DNA of 64,000 nt from Trema orientale (GCA_002914845.1 JXTC01000017.1:1635262-1699261), one strand, 5' to 3'. Numbered from the stretch's first letter, positions 47,250 through 58,772 are shown. Made by a program: numbers and translations. Notes: generated from the sequence alone by a model not told the origin.

Positions 47250-47520
47250 CATCAAGAATAAAATTCTCTATTAATTATGCATATTCAATTTTAATCAATC
47301 TCAATTGATTCCTCATTACTGCTCATAAGATAAGAATAGGTAGAGATGACAAGATTTGAACCTGTGACATTTTGTACCCAAAACAAATGCACTATCGAGC
47401 TGTACCCCTTTCAATTAGTCTACGTCATTGTAGAGAATCTGTATCTTGTTCTCTCTATCTTTATTTCTTTCATTGAAAAACAAAACTATCTTGTCATGTC
47501 TTTTTTTTTTTCAGGCTCAT
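47250..47520. other. Nuclear copy of plastid DNA around trnP (NUPT)
   Basis: The tRNA-like core at 47341-47409 and its flanks (TTGATTCCTCATTACTGCTC on the left, TTTCAATTAGTCTACGTCAT on the right) resemble the plastid trnW-trnP-psaJ interval as I remember it. The limits given are approximate because only the tRNA gene itself can be judged with confidence. The many C-to-T and G-to-A type changes suggest an old, methylated, decaying transfer. Confidence 0.6.
47341..47409 (-). pseudogene. trnP-UGG: Plastid-derived trnP-UGG pseudogene
   Basis: Minus-strand sequence keeps the anticodon arm TTTGT-TTTGGGT-ACAAA with anticodon TGG, followed by AATGTCACAGGTTCAAATC, which matches plastid tRNA-Pro (UGG). 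The D-arm region is short by about five bases and altered (AGGGGTACAGCTCGATAGTG), and the acceptor stem AGGGGTA/TCTCTA no longer pairs fully. It is 69 rather than about 74 nt. It is therefore a non-functional copy in the nucleus. Confidence 0.8.
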
Positions 47521-47654
47521 ATCATTTATAGTTTAGATCTGGTATTCATGATTCCTTTTTTTTTTTTTTTTTTTTTTAGTTCATTTAGAAAAAGTATTGA
47601 ATCATATATTTTTAAAATTGGTTTATAATTTCTAGTTGCTCTATATATAGTATA

Positions 47655-47990
47655 GATTTCTTGGCAAAAGACTTTAGATTAAATTTTTTTAATTTTTGGT
47701 ATATAAAAATTCAAATGCAATTCATGATTATTGCTTTTGGTATATATCACTTACGATATAAATTATTTGCTATATGCATATATATTTTTGTTTTAGTATA
47801 TAGAAATGTGGAGTTTAGAATATTGCTGTTTTGGTGTATATATATAGGTTTTAATTTCTCAGACCAATGGGTTAATGAAAAAGTTTTGTTATTTTGGTTC
47901 ATAAGTTTTCAATTTTTTTTTTTTGCTTGCTGTATATAAAAATTTCATTGCAATTCATAATATTATTGTTATGGAATATATGAATTCAGA
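47655..47990. repeat. Degenerate tandem repeat with TTTTGGTATATA words
   Basis: TTTGGTATATAAAAATTCAA, TTTTGGTATATATCACTTAC, TTTTAGTATATAGAAATGTG, TTTTGGTGTATATATA and related words recur every 50-70 bp, some with the CAATTCATGATTATTG neighbour repeated. They resemble, in inverted orientation, the TATACCA words of the array at 49045-49805. Confidence 0.5.
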
Positions 47991-48153
47991 TAATGAATGT
48001 GAATGAAGGGTCTTTTTCTAGTACATATGGTATAGATTTGCCCTTAGACTAGTGTTTGTGAACTGAAGTCATTTTGTTTTCACTCTACTTTGAAACAAGA
48101 ATAATAAATTTATTACCAACAAAATGTAAAATGGTATATACTAAATTGACTAT

Positions 48154-48157
<4 letters not shown>

Positions 48158-48222
<65 letters not shown>
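48158..48222. repeat. (AT)n microsatellite
   Basis: Uninterrupted AT dinucleotide tract of about 65 bp, the longest pure AT tract in the window. It lies between the two TATACCA-type arrays and may extrude as a cruciform. Confidence 0.92.
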
Positions 48223-48225
<3 letters not shown>

Positions 48226-49044
48226 CTAGTGGTTTGTATATGACTTCTAAATCTCACAATTTATTTTACCAAAACAACGTAAATTGGTGTATAATAATTT
48301 AACCATAGTATATATTATTTGATACTTGGTACATGAATTGTAAATCTGGTAAATTCTTTCATCAAAACAAAGTCGATTGTGGAATGCTTGTCATCAAGAA
48401 GGCAGAAGATTGATGAGGGATGCGAGCTTACAAGAAATAACTCAAAATAAAATGGAATTCTTTCAATAAAAAGATGGTTGTCGAACTTTATTAATTATTG
48501 AGTTGAAGACAAGATAAGAGGATACACAAGTGATATGGAAAGATAAATATAAAGTTGATAGAGAATATATGGTTTTATTTAGTTTAACTAGACTAAGAGA
48601 AATTTAGAATTAAATGATGTATGTGTTTGTTTGACAAAGATAATTGTTTTTGATATTTTTAATTGTAAAAATGATGAATATTGACATATTGTGTCATTTG
48701 GAGCACAAGTTTTATATAGTTTATTTTTAATTACATACATAACAATTTATATACGAAAACTTAAATTTTTGCTTGATGAACATAGGTGGAATAAACTTTT
48801 TTTAAATAAAAAATAAAATTAATAACTGGAATATATTGCTAATATGCCATGATAATTTTTCATATACCCACAAGGAAAATTAATTTACCAAGAATAACAT
48901 AAGAACAAAATAGATAGAGTTTGGTATAACAAATTTGGTATATATATATATATATATAAATATACCATAAACACATTTTATCATATGACAAGAAGGAAAA
49001 TAAATTTATGAGACACAATCGAAAAAAGAAAATGAAGTCGAGCA

Positions 49045-49805
49045 GATGGGATATTAATAAATCAGAAGTAATAAATATGATATATAATCTCATACACTAT
49101 GACGAAATTTCCATATATTAAGACAATAAAACAAAGTACCCAAAAGTGAAACAACACTAAGAACTAGTATATACATTTTACTTCATGGAATTTAAGGTTT
49201 TGAACTATGTATATATCTTACATGTGAGAACTAGCACAAACCCATGGCTACGACACTGGGAAGCTAAAGCCATGGCACTGGGTAGTTGGAAGGTTATTTT
49301 GCTAACTGGTAGAAGCTAAAGCTATAGCCGTGGAGCTGATCAGCTTATAAATGACAAAATATTTGGAATTTTAAGTAATAAATCTGGTATATATCCTCAT
49401 ATACCATGATAATATTTCTATATACCAAACTAAGAAAATAATGTACTTAAAAGTATACCAACATCAAGAACAAAAATAACAAAAATATTTGGAATTTGAA
49501 GTAATAAATATGGTATATAACCTTATATACCATGACAACATTTCCATATACCAAAACAAGTAAATAATGTATCTAAAAATATAAACACTAAGAACAAAAA
49601 TGACAAAAAATCTAGAATCTGAAGTAACAAATATGGTATATGACCTCATATACCAACACAAGAAAGCAATGTACCTAAAAGTATACTAACATCAAAAATA
49701 AAAATAACAAAGAATATCTAGATCTAATGTAATAAATCTAGTACATGATCTCATATACTATGACAATATTTCCATAGACCAACACAAGAAAACCATATAC
49801 TAAAA
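49045..49805. repeat. Degenerate tandem array, unit about 105-125 bp
   Basis: A unit of the form GAAGTAATAAATATGGTATATAACCTCATATACCATGACAA... with ACAAGAAAATAATGTACCTAAAAGTATACCAACATCAAGAAC recurs about five times (starts near 49066, 49372, 49496, 49620 and 49724), with copies shortened or interrupted. Each unit carries a small palindrome, GGTATAT...ATATACC. No coding sequence. It may be a decayed local satellite or the inner repeat of a transposon. Confidence 0.65.
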
Positions 49806-50334
49806 TATCAAGATAGACAGCTCCGTTAAACACTATCTATAACTTGAAATAATAAAACCTAACGATTATTATGCCTTTTCATCTTCTTTACAATATGTAA
49901 CTACATAAGAATTGGAGTTATTTCTATTATTCTCGATCTCTCTCAAAATTATCACTCAATTTAATTTTTTCAGTCTTTGTACCCTCTTACTCAATTAAAT
50001 TTTTTCGGTTTTTGTAACCTCTCAAAATTTCTTTCTTGTTTAATTTTATAGGAAAAGATTCTTGGCAACGTGATACCCATTTTTCGGAGACAAAAAGATG
50101 TTGTTTATCGGACATTGAATTTTTTATTGATGACTAATTTTGGAATATAAAACTTTTAAAAGAGGTGTGTTAAGAAAATATTCTAATTTTAAATTTTAAC
50201 TATGGGTCTATTTAGAAGAGGGGTGGGGAGAGAAAAGAAGAGTGACAATAGAACACCCATATCCAAAGAATAGAAAAAAGATCGTAATAGGAAAGAGATA
50301 TATGGTAATATATATGTTAAAAAAAAAGGGGTTA

Positions 50335-50920
50335 TTATTAAAAAAAATCATGGGATGTTCAATTTTAGATAAAAAAATACTTTGGGTTTCTGGTTATATC
50401 AAATAAAATCTTGGGATTTTTTTCAAAAAAACAATTTTAACAATAAAAATCTCAAGTTTCTGGTTATATATCAAATAAATTTTTGAGAGTAGAAATCCAG
50501 TCAAATTGCGCCCAAAATAACTACTTGATCAAATTTCAATACTAAAACATGTAACATGATTCGCTGTTTTATACTCTTGAACTCTTTTTTTATTTTGTTA
50601 AACTAAAAAATGCTAATTTTTTCCTTTAAGAAAAAATGCCAACTTTTTTAATACAGAACAACATTGTTTCCATCTTAATTGGGATGATTGTCAATAAGAA
50701 TAGCCTCATATAGTAGCGCATGATATTGTGGGTCATTGGACATATTTTTCCACTCCAATTTGATAGAATGCGATAATCCAAAGATTTTATTTAATATAAT
50801 TAGAAACTCAATTTTTTTTTACTAAATTTTAAAAACATAAGATTTTTTTTTCCTTAAATATAATCAGAAAATCAAAGTTTTTTTTCCTAAATTTTTTATT
50901 GTTAATAACCTAAAAAAATC
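50335..50920. mobile_element. Probable foldback element
   Basis: The left part contains GGGTTTCTGGTTATATCAAATAAAATCTTGGGA, with a second copy of TTTCTGGTTATAT downstream. The right part contains inverse-complement forms (TCCAAAGATTTTATTTAATATAATTAGAAA, TTAAATATAATCAGAAAATCAAAG). The overall arrangement is an inverted repeat of about 585 bp without coding sequence. The ends are not resolved. Confidence 0.4.
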
Positions 50921-51188
50921 ACTAAATATTAACATATATATATATAATGCCACGTCACTTAAATTATTATTTTTTACATAATTTATAATAATACTATGTG
51001 GCACCATTGTTGTCTAATTAGGTAATTATAATTATTAGAGTGTGTTCAATATAGTGTAATTATAATATTTCAATAACAGACTGATGGTGCCTTTAGCAAC
51101 TCAATTTGGATAAAAGTATGTGGTATTACTGTGCCATATATTTGTGTGTATATATATATGATCTCTCCCCGTCTTTCCCTAGGCATGA

Positions 51189-51620
51189 CTAATATATATA
51201 TATATAGGTCACTCTTCCATTAGTCTTTTCTGCCTCTTCTTCTCTGCAAAAATGCCTCCAATGATATCGTTTGACAACAATATGAGTCAGACTAATCATA
51301 GTCCTCCAAAACCTCATCAACATAATCCTCACATAAGTCGTCCTCCACAAACGCCTGCTTGAATTCTTAACGTCCTTGTCTTCTTCTTCTGCCAATCGCC
51401 GCCTCTCCACCGAGCCAAACGACAGCAACGGACGATGTCGTGTTGACGGAGACAATATCCGGCCATCGCTCGAAGCCGTAATACGCCAAGTCGTTTCGGA
51501 GTGTGCTTCTCAACCACCTCTACTGATCATCATCATGAATCTCATTATGAAGAGTGCTGCTTCACTTGTTTTCCTTTTCTTGGATCAAAAGCAAAAGGAA
51601 AACCAAAAAGATTGAGGACC
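51189..51620. pseudogene. GC-richer patch with coding-like composition, unidentified
   Basis: About 400 bp of mixed composition just left of the solo LTR at 51666. The plus strand has a 37-codon frame from 51252 (MPPMISFDNNMSQTNHSPPK...) and a 79-codon frame from 51376 (...EAVIRQVVSECASQPPLL...). The minus strand has a 23-codon run ending at a stop (KQAFVEDDLCEDYVDEVLED). None is recognised, and all are short and conflicting. A gene fragment broken by later mutation is possible; coding status is unproven. Confidence 0.25.
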
Positions 51621-51665
51621 TTTGGGGGCCTAATTATGTAAGGTTGCCCCTTTTGAGTGTCACCA

Positions 51666-53525
51666 TGTTGGAATTTAAAAAACGATTTTTGCAGCGGAAG
51701 ATTGGCCCAGGAACATTCAAAAATTTTCTCAAAACAATTGACTATATGAGTGCATAGTATTAATTCATAGCAAATAGGAACACACAAAGAGAATAGATCT
51801 AATACCTCTTGTAGCCTATCAGCGGATCCTAGCTTTTTGTCTTCTAAACCACGATCTTCCAATCCAAGCCTCAAGTACAACTGGATGAACGTGTGGGCGT
51901 TGCATACAATTTTTTAAAACACACACTTTAGGTACTTGCAATTTTCTCAACACATGAGATTGCAAGAGTTTTGTTCTACAGAGAATAGGAAGACACTCTT
52001 CTTTCTCTCTCTAGTTTATGGAGGCTCTGTAGAAAATAAATCATAGTGTCTTTTTTTTAGGGTTTCCTTTATATATATATATATATTTATTAAACTATTT
52101 AATAAATTATTATATTAATCAAATTAATATATATATATATATATATATAAAACTAAAAAAAAACGTTAACTTTAGTTTAATAGGAAACGTTAGTTTCCCT
52201 TCTTTTTTTTTTAAATATGATTTTATATATATATATATATTTAAATTAATTAATCTAATTAATTAATTAATATATATATATCTATATAAACTAGCAGATA
52301 ACTATTTCACTTTCAGTCAGTTTCCCAATTTCTATTTATCTAATTATCTGATAATTAGATATTTTTAAATTCAAAATTTAAACAAATTAGAAAACTTATC
52401 TCTCCATAAATTTAAATTAATTAATTCAAAAATTAATTAATTAATTAATTAATAACAATTATTAATTACATATAGATAAACTATTTATCTAGACAAAGTG
52501 TGCAGTAACAGAAATAATGTAATATCCAGTACAGTGTTTGTAAGAGGTGGAATTGGGGACCTATGGACCTGTAATTCAAGCTCCAATAAATTATGACAAT
52601 TAATTAAACTCTTTAATTAATTTGTCTAATTTATTAATTCCAGTATTACTCCACTAAAAATCTGGAATTGCACTCTTGAAGTTACAGAATTAATTTACTC
52701 AGAAAACAGCGAGCAGTCCATCGATTTAATCATTACATGTAGTTCAATCCTCCATAGACAATTCATAATTGGAGCTAGGTCAAGTTCCGTTTACCTCTCC
52801 AATTACATCTTTATCCTTGTGTACCATTGATTCTCTAATGAACAATTAATTTATAAATCTATTATAAATTGAGTACTCAAACTGTTCAAGTCCTGAATCA
52901 ATACACAACGGAATCATCTTTCTAGCTTCCTAATGGAAGGAATAGATTCCATATCTGTAAGTTACATTCCCAGCTACTCATTTCATCATGCTCCTAATAT
53001 ACAAGTATTTCGATCTGTTTAAAAAACAAACCTTTAACAAATATGTCAAAGAACATAATGTTATAAATAGGAGTCTATAACTACTCCGGATTAAGATTGA
53101 TCTACATATGATCATCTAGTGACATTATTTGAACTCTCAACAGTTAACAGAATTTATGTGAGATTCAAATCATGTCTAGTCCAGTCCTATATAATCGAAT
53201 TATATAAAGTACCTCCCTTGTGATGTCAACACATCAATAGTCCGGATAAGACTATTACATTCTCAATGTTAATGGACTGTACTAATAATATTTAATTAAA
53301 AATCCCAAACTTTAATTAATTATTACGGACTATATTTAGTTTATTATCCATAAATTTAATCCTCATGTATATCACACTTATATACTAAATTTATGGTCAC
53401 ATAAATAAATTAGGAATTTTCTGATATTTAAAGACATACCAATTATGTACAAATTCAAATAGAAAAATGTCATTTTATTAATTCAGCAAATATCCAAAAT
53501 ATATATGCTTTTAGGGCGCCTAACA
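51666..53525. mobile_element. Solo LTR, 1.86 kb, target duplication CACCA
   Basis: Begins TGTTGGAATTTAAAAAACG and ends AGGGCGCCTAACA, so its ends are an inverted TGTTGG/TGTTAGG pair. It is flanked by CACCA at 51661-51665 and 53526-53530. Internally it is AT-rich with several AT and TTAA tracts (52069-52085, 52126-52149, 52225-52240). No gag or pol frame is inside or adjacent, so it is read as a solo LTR. The superfamily cannot be fixed without the internal domain. Confidence 0.85.
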
Positions 53526-53530
53526 CACCA

Positions 53531-54130
53531 TTCATTACTATATCTTACTAAATATACATAGATTTTGTAGCATTGTTCCCATTTTGAGTGTGATTGGTAA
53601 TCTAGCTATCTTATTAAATAAATATTTTTTTCTTGACCTCTCTCTTCCCTCAGATTCAAATATACTCGTATGATTTATTGATAATACTGCGAATTAAAAA
53701 CTGTTTATTTCTGCACATAGGCAATGGCTAGTTATTTGACTCCATTTGACGATGGGAAATGTTCCATTGCAAGTAGGTAGTGTGTAGATCATTTAGTTTT
53801 ACTTGAGACAGTAGAGAACGACTACCAATAACTTATTTTCCGTGCCTATGTTTGTAATTGTAGTTCTTTTTTCTTTTTTCCTTTTTTTTCCGTCAACTAA
53901 ATTAACATTGTCTTATTATGCAAATTGTCTCGCCTTCTAATATCAAGTTTATTAAGTTATACATATGAGACGTGCTATTTAACCCAAACAAGTTATTATC
54001 ACGATACGTAGCTATACGTGCCACAATTGCCTTTTTTGCCATGAACTTACTTGTTACTTGTGAGTCATGATAAGGGAAGAGCCACGTGAGCTCTGGCAAT
54101 AATTCCGCTCGGGATGATTAACTTTTATAT

Positions 54131-54172
<42 letters not shown>

Positions 54173-55018
54173 TTATAAGATCATTATCTATAGATTTTTT
54201 TTTTATATAACGGCGAAAATAAAATAATAAACAATAAATATATATTATTTAATGATATTTTTCTCACAATTAAGAATTTAAGTGGACACAAAGAAACTAA
54301 AAAAGAATTTCTCTAGAAAAAAAAAAATACTTGAAATGCTACATATTTAGGTGATTAGTAACCAAAGGGATAGCCTCTTTATATAGAGCTCAAGTCTCTG
54401 TTCTTCTCTATCTTCTATCAACGTGGGACTTTGGCTTTTTTCACATTTTTAATATTTAACTAAGTGGGAAGTTCTTATTTAGGATTTTTGGATTGATTTC
54501 TAAACTTGTGCAATCAAGTATCATGAAGCAACCATTGTCTAACTTAAGCATTGGAGTACCTTTGATCTGCACCACACCGGTGCTACCATAGCACTGGTGT
54601 CAAGTGTTTGTCTATTTTGATAGACGACCCATCAACCCTCATTATTAATAGTTGTTAAAAACTGCCTCTACACTAATTAATATATTCCTTGGATATTCTC
54701 TTGTTTTTGGTATGACTAAGGGTTGATTTATTGTTTTTGGCACTAATAATTAGACCCAAATTGAATGACTCAGAGTTGATTTATTTTCTGAAGTGCAGTT
54801 TCGATTCTTTATTTTGGAGAAATTACGAAACAAATGAAGCAATACTCAGTAACTTTAAGGTGGAGTAACTAGTGACCACTTCAAAAATTATAGGAGCTTA
54901 AAAATGTCATACCAAATAAACTCAACTTTTTACGAAACACCATCACAAATCTCATAACAAAAAATTTTAAGGAGCGGGAAAAGGAACAAAATTTTTGAGC
55001 TTTGTCTCATGAAAGTTT
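53531..55018. other. Spacer and probable 3' UTR of the GPI-protein gene
   Basis: No gene is recognised. Contains an AT microsatellite at 54134-54169 and a short perfect-looking hairpin CACCGGTGCTACCATAGCAC at about 54575-54600. The right end should contain the 3' untranslated region of the minus-strand gene. Confidence 0.4.
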
Positions 55019-57864
55019 TTACATTGGTAAGAGTAGATTGGAGAATAACCGTTGCAGCTGATAAACAAGAAAGCTCAGGATCATAACATTACTTGGATAC
55101 GGAGCAAACTTCTGGCCTGAACTGCATGGGAGGCTGCTTCCACTGTAGCACCCTTTCCTCTGCTTTATCCCCAAGCCGCGATTTTCGAGAACAAATGTGG
55201 AGTTTGTTTGTCCAGTGCTGAACAGAACACACCAGAAGAAGGGCCCTTTATGTACTCCAACCATGCCTACCCCGATCTCTGAATGCGATTTGTTTTGAAG
55301 AACAGATAAACCCCTTTTGTCTCGGACTAGAACTTGTGAAAAGGCTAGGGACGGCTCAAGATATTTATGTTGACAACCAACAATGCGGCCAGTGATGGTG
55401 CCGAAAGTCGGTAGCTCCACGCCACAATTTGGGGCAAAAATTTCAGTGAAGTCATCTTCTGATGGTTTGCAGTTTACAGTGTTGTTGCTTGTGCAGTTGC
55501 TCTTGCATGATTCAACGTATTGCAAGGCCATGCAACCAAGCCCAGGACTATCGGTTAATTTTGGTAGCTTATGGGCTGTTCGGTTGTTGTTGATTATGTT
55601 GACAATGTCATTTGCCGGGTTTCCTGAGAATGTAACAATGAAAGCCAGAATATATCAAAAATTCAAAATGCTAATATATTACCATTTAAAAGGAAATGAA
55701 TATGGAAGTTCATGTTTGACTGTAACATTCATACTGATGATTCTTTCTTTTTGAGCTCAAGAAGTTCATCACCTCATATCCATTCTCTATGTACATGTGC
55801 TCTTCTCAAAAGAAAAAAGAAAAGGAAAATTTATCCTGTATGAACAAATGAAAGAAAGTTCAAAGAAAACAACATCAATCTGGACATCACTTATCTGAAT
55901 GATTGACACCTGAACAATTGGATAATGTTGACAAAGTATGGGAAGTTCCCTCAAGTGACCGAAAAAAAAAGTGGGATTTTAAAGAATGTAGGGAGCAAAA
56001 CTGCAAAAAGTAAGCCTAATGCATTCATTTTAAATGGAGTTAGAGGTAAAGAGCTTTAATGTTGTTGAGAAGAAGTAGCTTTCAAAATGACATTCCGACG
56101 ACTGAGGAATACGCTATATGAGGGTAACAGAAAAATTGACTGTTGAGTGCGAACAAAGTCCCACATTGGCAAAACATGGGATCAGAATGAATTTATAAGA
56201 AATTGGGCTACTCCACTCAATAAGTTGACCCTTTGAGATAGAAACCCAATCCCTTATGAGGAATCATGGCGCAACAAGTGGTGACGGAATAGATCATCAT
56301 TTGGGACCATGGTACTTTGTTCAAAGCAGAGATTGTTTGCACTAATATGGGATGAGAACGGATTTATAATGATTGAGCTACTCCACTCAATAAGTTGACT
56401 TTTTGAGATGGAACCCCAACCCCTTATAAGGAAACCATGGCGCAACATTGACAATGAAAGTAAGAACATATCTCTAATCCAAAATTCTAACATATAACTG
56501 TTTGAAACGAAATGATTAAGGAAGTTCATGCTTGTCTATAACAGCCATACTCATGATTCTTTCTTCAGATTAAAGAAAACGAAATCAATGAGGATTATCA
56601 GAATGACCACCGAATGTTTGTCAAGACATTCCCTTTTAGTTTTGTTCTACGTCCAAGTAGCTCTCAAGATGACATTTCAACAATTTAAGAATACACTGTG
56701 GGTAGGGTAAGTGAAATATTAACAAGGAGGACATTCAACTAAATATAATAAGTTCGTAAATTGTAATGAATCCCTCATTAACACCCATGGTTAAAAAGTA
56801 TGGCCTTGGTGACTTGAGGAAGTTAAGGGTGGTAAAGCTCAGAACTATCACTATATTCCCAATAAGGAAGAGCAGCATATTTATATGGGAAGGGGATGCT
56901 CACTCAAAATATATAGATTTATAGCTCTATTGGTATAAAAAGAAGGAAAAATGTTGTAAAAAAGTCTTTTTACACTATTGACTGCCTGGTTTTGTAATTC
57001 AATTCACAGTTACACAAATCCTGATACATGGCCTGGTATTAGGGAAGTTGGCTAAGATTAAGTTGTCTAAAGCAAAATAAGACTTTCCAACAAAGAAATC
57101 CACCTCTAACTACAGATATGGTGCCGAAAATAGACCTGTGTTATCTCACCCGTCAAATTGAATAACCAAAAGTAATGTCTACTTACATAATATGGATAAG
57201 ATGAAGTTTTTGGAGCAAATATTTAGAAGCAGAACTACTGAAACTATCTCAAAATAACAGGCCAATACCAACTAGCGTGCTACGTTAAACTATTTAAAGG
57301 ACAAGTTAGAGGAAAGGAGCAGCGATTTAGTGATTTTAAAGGTCAAAATAGCATCTTGTATATGGTTCAGTCATTGTCTTTCTAACTACAACTTGTTTCA
57401 AACAAATATTCCACAAATCCTTTGAAATCAATTAACAGGCTCTTCCTACAGGATTGAAGTTTACATGCATCATTCAACGAAAAATAAAAAAAAGCAACTG
57501 TAATTCAAGTGACTGTGGACTAATAACAGATAGTACTCATCTACATTTAGAAACTAAACAACAAAATTATAAACCACAGAGTAAACTTATTTCACTTCTA
57601 ACAATACATATAACATAAATCTCATAAAAATATATGCATAAAAGAAAGGGGAAAAACTACAGAAAGCCAACAAAAAAAAAAAATTTATATAAATAGTGAC
57701 CAAGCTCTTAAAAATTTTAAGAAAAGAAAGTTAAAGATGCTATAGTATCATCTGAAGATAAATAAAAGAAAAATTTTAGTACCATGGTCCTTGGAGCAAA
57801 CAAGAGCTGCCAGCAAAAGTTGAGAAAGAAGGAAGCAACAAGAGCAAGAAAGCTTCTTCAACAT
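55019..57864 (-). CDS. GPI-anchored cysteine-rich protein of the At5g19250/At3g06035 type
   Basis: Two exons on the minus strand: 57864-57783 (27 codons plus one base, donor CATG|GTACT) and 55623-55019 (acceptor TTCTCAG|GAAAC), with a Gly codon split by the intron. The product is 228 residues. Residues 1-24 (MLKKLSCSCCFLLSQLLLAALV) are a secretion signal. The mature part starts with GNPANDIVNIINNNRTAHKL, then has regularly spaced cysteines and N-glycosylation sites (NCTSNNTVNC). Conserved words are APNCGVELPTFGTITG, GVGMVGVHKGPFFWCVLFS and GCYSGSSLPCSSG. The last about 22 residues are hydrophobic, fitting GPI attachment after the CSSG region. Known: the family is annotated as uncharacterised GPI-anchored plasma membrane/wall proteins; the fold is reminiscent of CAP/SCP proteins, but the biochemical role is unknown. 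The 2.16-kb intron holds a TRIM element. The gene is head-to-head with CPN10. Confidence 0.92.
56141..56447. mobile_element. Complete TRIM/SMART-type miniature LTR retrotransposon in the intron
   Basis: Two direct terminal repeats of about 136 bp (56141-56276) and 130 bp (56318-56447) share GGGCTACTCCACTCAATAAG-type sequence and both end in CATGGCGCAACA. The left repeat begins TGTTGAGTGCG, giving TGTTG...CAACA ends, and contains CCCACATTGG, a word common in small plant LTRs. The inner part is only 41 bp. It starts AGTGGTGACGGAATAG, possibly a decayed tRNA-Met primer site. TTGAC at 56136-56140 and 56448-56452 is a perfect 5-bp target duplication. The element has no coding capacity. Confidence 0.85.
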
Positions 57865-58289
57865 TGTACACTCCACAACTCTCACAACCCAAATGTGAGC
57901 AGAACAAGAAAAAAGGGTTTTTGATTTAAGAAAAGGGAAAGAAACTAAGAACTTAGAAAAGGGTCTTTGTTTTTTTTTTTTTTTTTTTTTTAAATTGTAG
58001 TTTGCAGGTGGGAATGGAGAACTAGAGAAAAGAAAAGAAAAGAAGAGAAGAAAAATTTTCCAGGGAAAAAGTGAGTGAAGGGAGGAAAAGTGGGTTACAA
58101 CTTAGTAGTGTGATTAAGTGTTGCAGAGTTTAAGGAGAAGAAAATGAGTGGTGGTGGTGGTGGTCCCTGGTAGCCGTTGTGTGTTGTCCCTTTGGATTTC
58201 TTTAACTTAAAAAAATGGACCTCGTTTCAACACCATGTGTGGAATTTTGACGCCTTTTTCTCTCTCAAAAATTTCGTCTACTTTTCCAA

Positions 58290-58690
58290 CAGGAAAAAAA
58301 CGACGATAATAGAGCATAAACGACGATTAAAATTGAAAAATGGTGTAGTTCAGAAAGACAAAAAAGAATTCAAAAATAATGGAAATTCACTACGACAAAC
58401 TGCTAATGATGTATTATGACTTAATGAGAAACGACAAGTGGAAGACAAAAGGTCCGACAATTTGTAAACCAAGATCATAAAAACGACGAGAAAAACCTAT
58501 AAAGGTCAAAAAACGACAATGAACCCTAAAACGACGAATAATTGACAAACGACTATATTAATCATAAATGATGACCAAACGAAAAACGACAATGTTAACA
58601 CGACCCACAATATCTTAAAATTTAAAAAACAAAACGACCCAAAAGTGAAAAATCAATTTGACAAAATTCAAACGACAGAAACATTTGAAA
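58290..58690. repeat. Cluster of AAACGAC words between the GPI-protein gene and CPN10
   Basis: In 400 bp the word ACGAC, nearly always after an A run (AAAACGACG, AAACGACAA, AAAACGACC), occurs about twelve times on the plus strand, with none obvious in the opposite orientation. Spacing is irregular, so this is a motif cluster rather than a simple tandem repeat. It sits in the 1.06-kb interval shared by two divergent genes. A similar cluster lies upstream of ALG8. Function unknown. Confidence 0.6.
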
Positions 58691-58759
58691 ACGCCAACTT
58701 GAATAATTACTGAAAATTAGATCCACACCATGAAGGAGAAGAAAATGACGAAATCGTGG

Positions 58760-58772
58760 GAACTCTCTAGAA
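58760..58772 (+). promoter_or_regulatory. Heat-shock-element-like site upstream of CPN10
   Basis: GAACTCTCTAGAA fits the gapped nGAAnnTTCnnGAAn pattern with both outer GAA triplets exact and the middle TTC changed to CTC. It lies about 150 bp upstream of the CPN10 start. Two CACGTG boxes follow at about 58783-58788 and 58802-58807. Induction by heat is established for many plastid chaperonin genes; that this site mediates it is inference. Confidence 0.4.

Noticed and set aside
47341..47409. Functional nuclear tRNA-Pro gene
   Set aside because: The D arm is shortened and the acceptor stem mispairs. The sequence resembles the plastid, not a nuclear, tRNA-Pro.
56254..56529. 91-codon minus-strand frame inside the GPI-protein gene intron
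   Set aside because: It mostly spans the TRIM element and has no recognisable domain.
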